A stretch of DNA of 64,000 nucleotides. It comes from Paenibacillus sp. J5C2022 (GTDB lineage: Bacteria; Bacillota; Bacilli; Paenibacillales; Paenibacillaceae). How positions within the stretch are numbered: position 1 is the first letter of the stretch; the number at the start of each line of letters is the position of its first letter. Made by a program: the position numbers and the translations under genes. The DNA lies in NCBI RefSeq assembly GCF_025567625.1, contig NZ_JAOQJC010000014.1:1-64000 (forward strand), written 5' to 3'. Positions 18,039 to 26,529 of this stretch are shown piece after piece. The notes beneath the pieces are model-generated. The model was not told the DNA's origin and searched no databases. It saw only the letters and a list, made by a program, of their open reading frames with translations.

Positions 18039-19040
18039 CTACTTTATCCGAATGACTACCTTTCCTTTGGCCCTTCCGCTTTCCAGGTAATGAAATGCTT
18101 GTTCAGCATCTTTCAAATGATACACACTATCTATAACGGGCTTAATGCGACCCTCTTCTATCCATTCCTGTATAACCTTCAATTGCGCTCCGCTCGGTTT
18201 CATAAATAGGAAGTGATATCTCGTTTGGCTTTTCTTCTCTAGAGCTTTGATTTTACGGCTCACGATGGACAAAATGGTTGTTTTCATCCAGCCCAATTTT
18301 GCTTCCTTTCCAAAACTGGCGTTTGGCAAGCCGGAGATGGATACGATTTGCCCGCCTGGTTTTAGTACGCGAAATGACTTTTCCAAGGCTTCTCCGCCTA
18401 ATGTATCAAACACAGCATCATATCCGGTAAGCATTTCTTCAAAATTCTCTTTTTTATAATTAATCATTAGATCAGCCCCCAACGATTTGACCAATTCATA
18501 GCCTTTATCGCTTGCTGTTGTAGCAACAAAAGCGCCCATCAGCTTGGCCATCTGGATGGCAAAGGTTCCTACGCCACCCGAACCTGCGTGAATCAATATT
18601 TTTTGACCTTTTTGAAGGTTTAATATATCGACAAAAGCTTGGTAAGTCGTAAGCCCCACCAGCGGTATCGATGCGGCCTCCTCAAAAGTCAGATTCTGCG
18701 GTTTCAGCCAAATATCTTCCTCATGAACAGCAATAAATTCGGCTAATGTTCCGATTCGGTCTTTGCGGGGTCTCCCGTATACTTCATCTCCGGGTTTAAA
18801 TGTTTTCACCTGATCGCCAACCTTGACTACAACTCCGGAGAAATCATTTCCCAAGATTAGAGGAAACCTGTAATGCAAGAGGAATTTCATTTTTCCTTCC
18901 TTAATTTTAAAGTCTATAGGATTTAAGCTGGCTGCATAAATTTTTACTAGCACATCATGCTCTCCGATATCAGGCATTGGTTGTTCTGTCATGATTAATG
19001 GAACCTTTTCCCCGTATTTCTCAATGATCATAGCCTTCAT
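18039..19040 (-). CDS. Zeta-crystallin-like NADPH:quinone oxidoreductase (MDR)
   Basis: A 333-residue MDR protein without zinc ligands. The GroES-like part has YAASLNPIDFKIKEG (about 34-48) and LGNDFSGVVVKVG (about 63-75). The nucleotide site is ILIHAGSGGVGTFAIQMAK (about 147-165), followed by DAVFDTLGGEALEKSF. These are typical of the quinone oxidoreductase and enoyl-reductase branch that removes electrophilic carbonyls using NADPH. The start has GAGGTGATTTTAG ahead of it. An ArsR-family regulator gene lies 97 bases upstream in the same direction. A GTTTAAAC palindrome just before this gene resembles the motif in front of that regulator, so repression by it is plausible. Confidence 0.85.
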   Translation of the reverse strand: MKAMIIEKYGEKVPLIMTEQPMPDIGEHDVLVKIYAASLNPIDFKIKEGKMKFLLHYRFPLILGNDFSGVVVKVGDQVKTFKPGDEVYGRPRKDRIGTLAEFIAVHEEDIWLKPQNLTFEEAASIPLVGLTTYQAFVDILNLQKGQKILIHAGSGGVGTFAIQMAKLMGAFVATTASDKGYELVKSLGADLMINYKKENFEEMLTGYDAVFDTLGGEALEKSFRVLKPGGQIVSISGLPNASFGKEAKLGWMKTTILSIVSRKIKALEKKSQTRYHFLFMKPSGAQLKVIQEWIEEGRIKPVIDSVYHLKDAEQAFHYLESGRAKGKVVIRIK

Positions 19041-19067
19041 CTAAAATCACCTCATATATAGTTATTC

Positions 19068-19078
19068 GTTTAAACTAA
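19068..19078. promoter_or_regulatory. Putative ArsR-type operator before the MDR gene
   Basis: GTTTAAACTAA contains the perfect palindrome GTTTAAAC, 28 bases upstream of the MDR start codon. The same half-site words (GTTTAA, TTAAAC) make the dyad before the arsR-like gene at 19485-19500. Confidence 0.4.
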
Positions 19079-19136
19079 TGAACCAAATAGACATAAATAA
19101 GTTTCTCTACATGATTCCCATTTATTCGACCGGTAG

Positions 19137-19460
19137 TCACTGAGGCCCATTGCATTTGTCTTCAATAACAGTAATGAAAGATTTGAGTTGCTCAAGCGGT
19201 TTGCGAACAGTCAATACATATATGTTTTCTACGCCTTTTTTGTCGGATTTAATATATCCGGACTGTTTCAACACCTTCAAATGATGGGAGACGGCCGGTC
19301 TAGACAAATTGATATGGCCCGAAATCGCATTAACATTAAGTCCCGATTTGTTCTGCGCCAGCAGCATAATAATCGCCTGACGGTTTTCATCGGTCAACAC
19401 TTCCAATAGGGGGATGCATTCTTTAAATTGTTGCAGAACATGCTCGTCTTGCTGGCTCAT
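19137..19460 (-). CDS. ArsR/SmtB-family winged-helix repressor
   Basis: A 107-residue DNA-binding protein. The fold is clear: LLEVLTDENRQAIIMLLAQN (helices 1-2), LNVNAISGHINLSRPAVSHHLKVLKQSGYI (about 41-70, the recognition helix being SRPAVSHHLKVLK), and a beta-wing with KKGVENIYVLTV. The metal-binding ELCVCDL motif of ArsR/SmtB metal sensors is absent, so it is more likely a non-metal sensor of this fold. A Cys near the C-terminus (DKCNGP) might be redox-active. It lies upstream of an MDR oxidoreductase gene in the same orientation, a pairing often seen for electrophile or quinone responses. Autoregulation through the dyad at 19485-19500 is likely. Confidence 0.87.
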   Translation of the reverse strand: MSQQDEHVLQQFKECIPLLEVLTDENRQAIIMLLAQNKSGLNVNAISGHINLSRPAVSHHLKVLKQSGYIKSDKKGVENIYVLTVRKPLEQLKSFITVIEDKCNGPQ

Positions 19461-19484
19461 ACGACCCGCCCTTTCCGTTCGTTA

Positions 19485-19500
19485 GTTTAATCATTTAAAC
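19485..19500. promoter_or_regulatory. Dyad GTTTAA-N4-TTAAAC before the ArsR-family gene
   Basis: A perfect inverted repeat with a four-base spacer, 25 bases upstream of the ArsR start codon. Size and position fit an autoregulatory operator. The same hexamer word recurs in front of the downstream MDR gene. Confidence 0.5.
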
Positions 19501-19555
19501 ATAATTATAGTCATTTCATTCGTAAATGCAAGTGCAAGGTTGAGTATTTCTGGAA

Positions 19556-19600
19556 CAGCGACAGCTTAGGACGAGAAAATTAAGTCCTGGACTGTCGCTG
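19556..19600. repeat. Two-tier hairpin between arsR-like and rlmA-like genes
   Basis: The outer arms CAGCGACAG (19556-19564) and CTGTCGCTG (19592-19600) pair perfectly. Inside them AGGAC pairs with GTCCT. There is no T-run on either side, so it is a poor intrinsic terminator. A decayed relative with the same AGAAAATaAAGTC core and CGCTG end lies at about 41374-41430. Confidence 0.45.
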
Positions 19601-19643
19601 TGTGTTACATTGACTTGACTTCACGTTCACGTTAACGATCAAA

Positions 19644-20423
19644 TCATGTCGTTGATTTCTTGCCAATCAAAACTTTAAAAGCCATAGTGACTTGTTTCAG
19701 ATTCATCTGTAAAACTTTTTCTATCCGCTCCTTGGAAGCTCCCCAGGATAATGGCGTCATACCAAGCAATGGTTCAACTAAGGTTTTATGCAGGTTTACT
19801 TGATATCGAATGCTTTCAACCTCTAATAACTTGAAATGTTCGTTGAAGTGGCTAGTTGTATGGAAGTTTGAATAGACCTGTTTATGTGACCCCTCGTAAA
19901 AGATTTCTCTTAGTTCTTTTAAATAATCCTGATCAGGGACGACTTTTATCACCAAACCATTGTCACTAATCAACCTCTGGAATTCCGAATAATTGGCCGG
20001 TGAAAGAATGCTTAAGATGAATTGGAATTGCTGGCCAGCGAATGGACAGTTTGCAATATCCGCTACACACCAGATTGCATTAGAATATCCAGCTGCAGCA
20101 ATACTAATTCCCTCTTTCGAAATATCTATGCCTACAGCCAATGTGTTGTGTTTCTTCTGATTTATTTCTAACTGTATGTTATTTAAGTGGTACCCTTCTC
20201 CACAGCCTGCATCCAGTATGCTTATACATTCATTGCTTGCTTGTTGATTCCATATCATTTGACTTACCGCGACATGCAAGGGATTATATAAGCCAGCATT
20301 GTTGATTAATCTTCTGGACTGGAAGATTTTTTTATCATATTTACTACTGCCGCCGCCTCGGGATAGCAGGTTAACATATCCATGCTTTGCGATATCAAAA
20401 CAGTGCTGATCGCTGCAAATCAA
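19644..20423 (-). CDS. RlmA-like 23S rRNA guanine methyltransferase, N-terminally short
   Basis: A SAM-dependent methyltransferase of the RlmA/TlrB/YxjB group, which methylates G745/G748 of 23S rRNA. SICS-type zinc-ribbon remnant CSDQHCFDIAKHGYVNLL (about 3-20), the SAM site ILDAGCGEGYHL (about 68-79) and LSPANYSEFQRL match the family. Normal proteins (about 270-290 residues) begin about 25 residues earlier with a CPxC zinc half-site. Here the frame upstream holds only some 20 unrelated codons before a stop and no good start. The best codon is TTG at 20423, without a convincing ribosome site. A GAGGGAG-ATG nearby is out of frame and hits a stop at once. Function may be impaired. Confidence 0.72.
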   Translation of the reverse strand: MICSDQHCFDIAKHGYVNLLSRGGGSSKYDKKIFQSRRLINNAGLYNPLHVAVSQMIWNQQASNECISILDAGCGEGYHLNNIQLEINQKKHNTLAVGIDISKEGISIAAAGYSNAIWCVADIANCPFAGQQFQFILSILSPANYSEFQRLISDNGLVIKVVPDQDYLKELREIFYEGSHKQVYSNFHTTSHFNEHFKLLEVESIRYQVNLHKTLVEPLLGMTPLSWGASKERIEKVLQMNLKQVTMAFKVLIGKKSTT

Positions 20424-20737
20424 ACTTTGGTAATTGATTACATAGTTAAAATCTCCCTCACATATTACATTTAAGCAATTTGTATCTTAACATGTTTAAT
20501 ACATTTCATGCAATTCTACTTTGATTGCTGTTCATTCACTAGCCATAGGACTTCTTCAAACCTTGAATTTTGAATCATTCTCACCGTTTGTTGACTCCTT
20601 CTTTAAAGTAAAACCTTCAAGTGCTTCAATAACATATTTCAAATAAAATCCCAGTATATAAAGGAAGAATGACGGAAAAGCGAAATATTGCATGAATGTT
20701 ATATGATAATAGCAGAAGCAATCTAGGAGGGATAAAT
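20424..20737. other. Intergenic stretch with one weak small open frame
   Basis: AT-rich DNA between divergently transcribed genes. A minus-strand frame at 20556-20693 would encode 45 residues starting with a hydrophobic segment, but it has no ribosome site and no recognised relatives, so I do not call it. The promoter of the alpha/beta hydrolase must lie near 20690-20725 but is not clear. Confidence 0.3.
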
Positions 20738-21616
20738 ATGGAGAAGAACATAGAGCTTACGGATGAATCCGAATTAAAGGTTGGTTTAGTTGGGAATCCC
20801 GACTCTCCAACAATCATGCTTCCAGTTGCTAAAGAATCTGTATATGGACAAGAAGCTGAAAACTTAAAAATGTGGGGAGTAGACCCCGAATTAGGAAAAC
20901 ATTTTATTGAGGGACTCGTAGACAAGTTTCAGATTCTATATTTCGACTACGAAGGACACCGTATGCAAAATCCAGACCCCGAGAATCTCACACCTGAAAA
21001 TATAGTAAAAGATTTGTTAACAATTGCTGATGAAATGAACGTTAAGAAGTTTAGCTATTATGGATACTCTTGGTTAGCTTTAGTTGGATTACAATTAGCC
21101 CTTCGGACAGATAGATTAGAATGCTTAATCATGGGTGGTTTTCCGCCAATAGATGGTCCGTATAAAGAAATGATGGTGGTAACAAATAAAACATACGAAC
21201 AATCCTTGTATAATCAAAATTCTCCTGTAATTAACGAGCATGATCATATTCATCCAGAAAAGGTTGATTGGGATAACATACAGGTAAAGATCGACACGAA
21301 TCAAACTAAACAATTTGTTACCATGTACAAATCTTTGATGGGATTTGATGATCGAGAAATTCAGCATAAATTAGTTATTCCAAGATTGGCGTTTGCTGGG
21401 GAAAAAGACACTATTGTTTATGGAGAAAACTTTGGCAGTGTGACAGTAGATATTATCGGTATACTTCAAAAAAATAAACAAGAGCTAGAACACCTTGGAT
21501 GGGATATAGAGATCATAAAGGGAAATGATATGGAACACACCAAAGCAATGCAGCCTGTAACGGTACTATCATCGATAAAGCACTGGTTGATTGAAAATTT
21601 GAATGTCACTCGTTAA
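20738..21616 (+). CDS. Alpha/beta-hydrolase-fold protein with atypical nucleophile elbow
   Basis: The start is placed at the ATG at 20738 behind CTAGGAGGGATAAAT, giving 292 residues. The fold is recognisable: ILYFDYEGHR (about 65-74), the elbow KKFSYYGYSWLALVGLQLAL (about 105-124), and late RLAFAGEKDTIVYG (about 212-225, candidate acid) and GNDMEHTKAM (candidate His). The elbow reads G-Y-S-W-L, not the canonical G-x-S-x-G, so the strand-turn-helix may differ. No signal peptide. It stands alone, without a functional neighbour. It resembles uncharacterised alpha/beta hydrolases of Bacillales, and activity cannot be predicted. Confidence 0.75.
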   Translation: MEKNIELTDESELKVGLVGNPDSPTIMLPVAKESVYGQEAENLKMWGVDPELGKHFIEGLVDKFQILYFDYEGHRMQNPDPENLTPENIVKDLLTIADEMNVKKFSYYGYSWLALVGLQLALRTDRLECLIMGGFPPIDGPYKEMMVVTNKTYEQSLYNQNSPVINEHDHIHPEKVDWDNIQVKIDTNQTKQFVTMYKSLMGFDDREIQHKLVIPRLAFAGEKDTIVYGENFGSVTVDIIGILQKNKQELEHLGWDIEIIKGNDMEHTKAMQPVTVLSSIKHWLIENLNVTR

Positions 21617-21663
21617 TACAGTAGATGTTTAAAGTGGAAGCAAGCGAACTGAGCATCAGAAAT

Positions 21664-21708
21664 AGAGGTACAGCCTTCTCAATAATGTTAAGGGCTGTAC
21701 CTCTTTTT
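21664..21708 (+). terminator. Rho-independent terminator
   Basis: AGAGGTACAGCC (21664-21675) pairs with GGCTGTACCTCT (21693-21704), followed by a run of Ts to 21708. It lies 48 bases after the alpha/beta hydrolase stop codon. Confidence 0.88.
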
Positions 21709-21802
21709 AGATCAAATTAACTTTTTCAGTGGCCTCATTGACGGCGACGCTGGTAAGAACAATCCTGATTGCCGCACCCTTAGATCAATGAAAGGATTCA
21801 AA

Positions 21803-24800
21803 TTATGGACTGTTCACAACCATAACATCGTCAAAGTAGTAGGCGCCGATCGGCGTTTCACCCGAGGCGAACAGAATGGCTCCCACATTGGACGTCCCTA
21901 TTTCCAACGCTAAATCGTCCGCTTTAAGAATACCGTCGATATACAGATCATATTTATCTGTCACTGTATCGATAAGAAGCAACAAATCGTACCATTGATT
22001 GACATTATAGCTCATAAGCTGTCCCCATGCCGTACCGTTATTCGCATAAATACCTCCACCAACATTAAAACCGACTTGCAGAAGCTCGACGCCGTCCCCA
22101 TTGTTGACAATCAATGACTTCCAGTTCGTCTTATCCGTTATATTTATCTTCGCCCTGACGGTAACGATGCCGCCCACCGGTATGAAGGCGCGCGAGCTGA
22201 CAATGGCTCCGCTTCCCGTCTTGTTTACCTTAACGCTCTTATTGGTTAAGCTTGGCATATTCTCAACTGTAATACCGGGGCTGCCGGTCCAGCCGAGAGG
22301 TGCCGCGCCTGCGCTTTGATCATCGAATGTTTCGACAAGAAGCGGCGGCACAACTGTTACCTTCACATTGTCAAAGTAATACGTTCCAGTCGGTGTTTCG
22401 CCTGAGCCAAATCGGATGAAGCCGATATCGTCACCCGGCGTCTCTAGCCGCCAGTTATTCGCAATGCGAACGCCGTCGACGTATAGATCATAACGACCCG
22501 ATACGGTATTCATGACAACGCGTACGTCATACCATTGATTAACGTTGTAACTCATCAAGGGCGACCAGCTCGAACCGTCGTTCGCGAAAATGTGCCCCCC
22601 GCTGTCAAACCCTACCTGAAGCAGTTCCGCTCCAGCTGAATCGCTTACAATCATCGATTTCCAGTTCGTTTTATCCGCGATATTCATGCTGGCTTCCACC
22701 GTAACAATGCCGCGTGATGCTTGTATCGCCCGGGATGCGACAATATCACCGCTTCCGGTCTTACTCACTCGAACGCTTTTGTTGAACACGCTAGGCATAT
22801 TCTTAACTGTGAACCCTGGACTGCTGGTCCAACCTATCGGCGCCGTCTCTGCCATCTGCTCGTCGAAGCGATCATCCAAAATCGCATCGGACGGAGAAAA
22901 TTCGATTCCAGACACACTACCCTCGAAGCGCATATTGCCCGACAAGGCATTGGTCACGAACGCCCCGGCTCTCTTATAATCGTTAAATCTGATATCGTTG
23001 ACAGACGCGCTTGTAGTTCCCTTGATCAAGGACTGCATTTCCCCCGATCCGTAATAATCGACATTCTCCAAAGCGACATCCTGTATGCCCGCCCCATCGC
23101 CTTCACCAGGAAAGCGTTCGTCGATCCTAAACTGGAAGATCATTGAATGGGCAGGGTCCCTGAACTGTTCTATACGGATATCCTCGAAATGGATATGTCT
23201 GATCTCGTTCCCGCCGTTTGGCCACAGCTTGAGAACGCCGTTGAACTTGTTCAAATCGTAGACGCCCTGCTGAGCGAGTACATCGAGATTATTGACTGTA
23301 ATGTTCGTAATATCCGCATTGGCGGCGGTTCCGAGTCCGATAAGCACGATATGCGCGTCATCGCCCCACAAGACGCTGTTGCGGAAAATATTATGCGAAC
23401 CGGCAGCGTAATGGTACATGACCAAATTATCGTCGTTTGACCGAATGAAGACACCTTCCACCAGACCATAACTGCTGCCGCTAAAATGAATGCCGTCCGC
23501 ATTGATCATATTGCCGAAAATATTAACGTTCCGGACGACCGGTCTGGTTGAAAAATTCATCACGATCGTCCACATCGGAGCATTCATCACCGTAATGCCC
23601 TCAACCTTATTGTCTGTTCCGCTGACGATCCAGATCGCCCCTGCGCGGCTTTCCGCCAGCGTGGCCGGATAATGCGTCAACTCGGCGGCATCTACTATGC
23701 CTCGTCCGGTTATAGAGATGTTGCTGAGGCCGTCAGCCATAAACGAACCTTTCACAACAGAGCCAGCTTCGAGATACACCTTGTAATTGTCCTCAGACAG
23801 GAAGAAGGATTCGCCCGCATGCCAGTTCCCATATTCCGAGCTCGATCTCCATGTCGTATTGAGATTGCCGTCCACAATCCGTTCGTAGCCGGGCAACGCT
23901 CCGGCGATCGCGTTGTTCAAAGCCAGGTTCATGGTGCCGCCGCTCGTGTACAGTTCCAGCTCATTGACAAACGCGCTCAGAAAATCGCGACCGGAACCGT
24001 TATTGCCTGTCAACATCAGTCGCACATAACGCGCGTTTGTCGCTGCAAACGTCTGATCAACCGTTCCTGCCTCCATATTCCCCCTGCCATCGTAAGCGGT
24101 TTCATAATTATCCCCCTCATGCTCCTTTGTCTCAAGAACAAATGAAGGCGGATATACCGTCGATGTCGCTCCTGCTCCCTTTCCCGGATGCAGGACAAGC
24201 CTGTTCAACGAATAAACGGAACCTAAATCCAGCTCAACCCACATTCCTCTTGGGAGTTGATGCACGCCGGGCTTGAAATAGTAGGTGTCCTTGCCATCCG
24301 GCAGTCGCAACGGAATTTCATCGTTCGGCTCAATGACATAGACATTGGAAGCTATTTCCTGAACGGCATTCGTCTCGATCGGATTGGTCACCAGATGCAG
24401 CACTTCTTCTTCCCAGTCGTCGTTGATTCGCAAGACCAGCTTGCGCGGCGAAGCCTCGTTCTGGGTCATGGAGAATAGCAGCGTATTGCCTGATTGGACA
24501 GCTGTGATGCCGTACGAAGTCGGCCGAAGGTCATAAGCGGCAAGTGCGCCGCCAGCATAGGTCACCTTCACGTCGACCGTGCCATTAAAGTCGAAACTCA
24601 CCATCGAGGACGGCGCCTGCGATCCGTCCTGATGACCAACCTTGACATTGTAAACGAACAGATCATTCCAGGCCGTTTCCCCCGCAGCGCGAACCTGAAC
24701 CTCAAATGTAGCGTTGGCGGCCGTTCCTGCGGGCGGCTCCCAAATCGACAACTCATTGCTCGCAGCCGAAACCCGATCATTATACGAGCCGCCTATTGTC

Positions 24801-24850
24801 AGACCTGCGGCCAAGCAAAGCGAAGAAATCAAAATCTTGAACCAACTCAT
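21803..24850 (-). CDS. Secreted right-handed beta-helix glycosidase (clan GH-N, GH28/GH49-like) with tandem C-terminal lectin-like modules
   Basis: A 1015-residue secreted enzyme. Signal peptide 1-29 (ends near VSA). Residues about 175-305 contain a discoidin-like domain (WVELDLGSVYSLNRLVLHPG). About 310-650 is a pectin-lyase-type beta-helix with NADGIHF (about 455), RSNDDNLVMYH (about 475) and GDDAHIVLIG (about 498). The clustered Asp residues recall the inverting active sites of GH28/GH49, though the GH28 GHG and RIK motifs are not seen. Two near-identical modules of about 155 residues follow (about 690-850 and 855-1015), each ending in YYFDxVxV, likely LamG/concanavalin-like binding modules. 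It is the last gene of the importer operon starting at 28420 and should generate the imported oligosaccharide. Confidence 0.82.
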   Translation of the reverse strand: MSWFKILISSLCLAAGLTIGGSYNDRVSAASNELSIWEPPAGTAANATFEVQVRAAGETAWNDLFVYNVKVGHQDGSQAPSSMVSFDFNGTVDVKVTYAGGALAAYDLRPTSYGITAVQSGNTLLFSMTQNEASPRKLVLRINDDWEEEVLHLVTNPIETNAVQEIASNVYVIEPNDEIPLRLPDGKDTYYFKPGVHQLPRGMWVELDLGSVYSLNRLVLHPGKGAGATSTVYPPSFVLETKEHEGDNYETAYDGRGNMEAGTVDQTFAATNARYVRLMLTGNNGSGRDFLSAFVNELELYTSGGTMNLALNNAIAGALPGYERIVDGNLNTTWRSSSEYGNWHAGESFFLSEDNYKVYLEAGSVVKGSFMADGLSNISITGRGIVDAAELTHYPATLAESRAGAIWIVSGTDNKVEGITVMNAPMWTIVMNFSTRPVVRNVNIFGNMINADGIHFSGSSYGLVEGVFIRSNDDNLVMYHYAAGSHNIFRNSVLWGDDAHIVLIGLGTAANADITNITVNNLDVLAQQGVYDLNKFNGVLKLWPNGGNEIRHIHFEDIRIEQFRDPAHSMIFQFRIDERFPGEGDGAGIQDVALENVDYYGSGEMQSLIKGTTSASVNDIRFNDYKRAGAFVTNALSGNMRFEGSVSGIEFSPSDAILDDRFDEQMAETAPIGWTSSPGFTVKNMPSVFNKSVRVSKTGSGDIVASRAIQASRGIVTVEASMNIADKTNWKSMIVSDSAGAELLQVGFDSGGHIFANDGSSWSPLMSYNVNQWYDVRVVMNTVSGRYDLYVDGVRIANNWRLETPGDDIGFIRFGSGETPTGTYYFDNVKVTVVPPLLVETFDDQSAGAAPLGWTGSPGITVENMPSLTNKSVKVNKTGSGAIVSSRAFIPVGGIVTVRAKINITDKTNWKSLIVNNGDGVELLQVGFNVGGGIYANNGTAWGQLMSYNVNQWYDLLLLIDTVTDKYDLYIDGILKADDLALEIGTSNVGAILFASGETPIGAYYFDDVMVVNSP

Positions 24851-24884
24851 CGCTATCCCATCCCCTCATCCGATTCACGAACAG

Positions 24885-24908
24885 GAGGCATGTTTAACCA
24901 TGCCCCCG
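24885..24908 (-). promoter_or_regulatory. Intercistronic hairpin between binding-protein and glycosidase genes
   Basis: GGAGGCATG (24885-24893) pairs with CATGCCCCC (24900-24908) around a six-base loop. There is no T-run. Its place right after the binding-protein gene suggests mRNA stabilisation or partial attenuation, which would give more binding protein than enzyme. Confidence 0.4.
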
Positions 24909-24950
24909 TAATCCATTCTCGAGCCAATAGCAGCGTCTTACTCGCCACTC

Positions 24951-26498
24951 TTACTTAACTTGCGCCCACTCGTCAAGTTGCCTTTGCTTCTCCGCGATTA
25001 CCTTGTCCAATCCGGCCGCCTTCATCGCTTCAATGTACTTCGGAATGTACACTTCGGGGTCAACGGAACCCGAGATAATCGCATCTTGATATTGCTGAGT
25101 CACGTTGATCAAAGCCGCGATCTCATTTTTGACCGGTTCCGAATCCCACGCGAAACCAAGAGCGATTGACTTTTCCGCTTCTTGATTAAATTCGCGGAAG
25201 GCGTTCCACTTGTTCGGGTCTTCACTCGGGAACAGATACGTGTTCATTTGATTACCGAACATCCAAGGTTCATTACGGTATCCGACACTTTGCGCATCCA
25301 TGCCTTCTGGATAATCGATTACCGCATCCGACACTTTCACAAAGTGTTTGTCTTCAAGACCAAAGTCAAGCATATTGATCAATGTTTTGTCGTGGTACAG
25401 CATATTTAGAAACATCATTGCTCTCTCCGGGTCCTCGGACGTTTTGGAAACCGCCAGCATAATGCCCGCCACCGTTCCCGTTGTCGTATATGGTACGTCC
25501 AGTTGCTTCTGCACGACAGGGAAGCCCCATGCCATCGACATCTCGGCATCTTTGCCGGGCTTCAGCTCCTGAACGACGGCAAAAGCTTTGCCGGCTTGCA
25601 TTAATCCCCAATCCTTCACAGTCGCCGCATCTTTATTGATCAGTCCGTCTTTATACCACCGATGTGCTAATTTGGCCGTTTCCATATAAATTGACGAACC
25701 GACTTTGTCGATTACCTTCAACTCATTGCTGCTCCGGTCCAGCACACCGTAGCCGTCACCCAGATTGTCGTATTGTCCATTGATGACAAAGGTTCCGAGA
25801 AATCGATTATTGCCTTCAAATAGCGGCGTAACGCCAGGCTCCTTATCCTTGATTAAGCGCAATACCGGCTCCAGATCCTCCAGCGTCTGGATTTGGTCCA
25901 GATCGATATCGTATTTCTCTACCAGCGCCTTGTTAAATAGAAACCCGTTCGACGCGGCAAACTCCTTGTTGGTCGGTGTCCCGTAAATTTGGCCGTTCAC
26001 CTTCATTCCGGACAGGATTTCGTCGCCAAGCACTTCCTTAATGTCCTGCCCGTACTGGTTGATCAGTTCATCTAGCGGCTGATACGCACCCTTGGCGACA
26101 TTGCTGTAGTAACCGAGCGTCGACGCGGACACGACGATATCAAATTTCTCCTTGGATGCAAACATCAGATTCGTTTTTTCCATCCAGGAGCCCCAATCGA
26201 TTGGCTTCAGCTCTATCGTCGCATTGATTTTTTCCGTCAAATAGTCGCTCATAGCATCCTGGACCAACTGCAAATCCTTAGGTGCGTCTCCCGGGTATAC
26301 AAGTGTAATCTTGTATGGCTTCAGATCTCCCGAGCCTTCACCCTTCCCGTCATTTGCCGCAGAATTGTTCGGTGAAGAACTCTCGCCTGCATGACTTGAA
26401 GACGACTCCGACTTGCTGTTGGCGCAACCCGCCAATATAAGACCGATACTGCATACAATAACCGCCATCATTAGTACTTTCTTTCTTACAACCCGCAT
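24951..26498 (-). CDS. Extracellular sugar-binding lipoprotein, second importer
   Basis: A family-1 type solute-binding protein, 515 residues from the preferred start at 26498 (GGAGGGG eight bases upstream; the frame extends to 26525). The lipobox LILAGC puts the lipid-anchored Cys at about 25, followed by a Ser-rich linker. The mature region has the usual YKITLVYPGDAPKDLQLVQD start and a DIVVSASTLGYYSNVAKGAYQPLDEL segment. It lies after the two permease genes and before the beta-helix glycosidase gene, so it should bind the oligosaccharide that enzyme produces. It is only distantly similar to the other two binding proteins here, as expected for different ligands. Confidence 0.92.
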   Translation of the reverse strand: MRVVRKKVLMMAVIVCSIGLILAGCANSKSESSSSHAGESSSPNNSAANDGKGEGSGDLKPYKITLVYPGDAPKDLQLVQDAMSDYLTEKINATIELKPIDWGSWMEKTNLMFASKEKFDIVVSASTLGYYSNVAKGAYQPLDELINQYGQDIKEVLGDEILSGMKVNGQIYGTPTNKEFAASNGFLFNKALVEKYDIDLDQIQTLEDLEPVLRLIKDKEPGVTPLFEGNNRFLGTFVINGQYDNLGDGYGVLDRSSNELKVIDKVGSSIYMETAKLAHRWYKDGLINKDAATVKDWGLMQAGKAFAVVQELKPGKDAEMSMAWGFPVVQKQLDVPYTTTGTVAGIMLAVSKTSEDPERAMMFLNMLYHDKTLINMLDFGLEDKHFVKVSDAVIDYPEGMDAQSVGYRNEPWMFGNQMNTYLFPSEDPNKWNAFREFNQEAEKSIALGFAWDSEPVKNEIAALINVTQQYQDAIISGSVDPEVYIPKYIEAMKAAGLDKVIAEKQRQLDEWAQVK

Positions 26499-26529
26499 CG
26501 TGACCCCTCCATTTGATTTGTACATGAAC

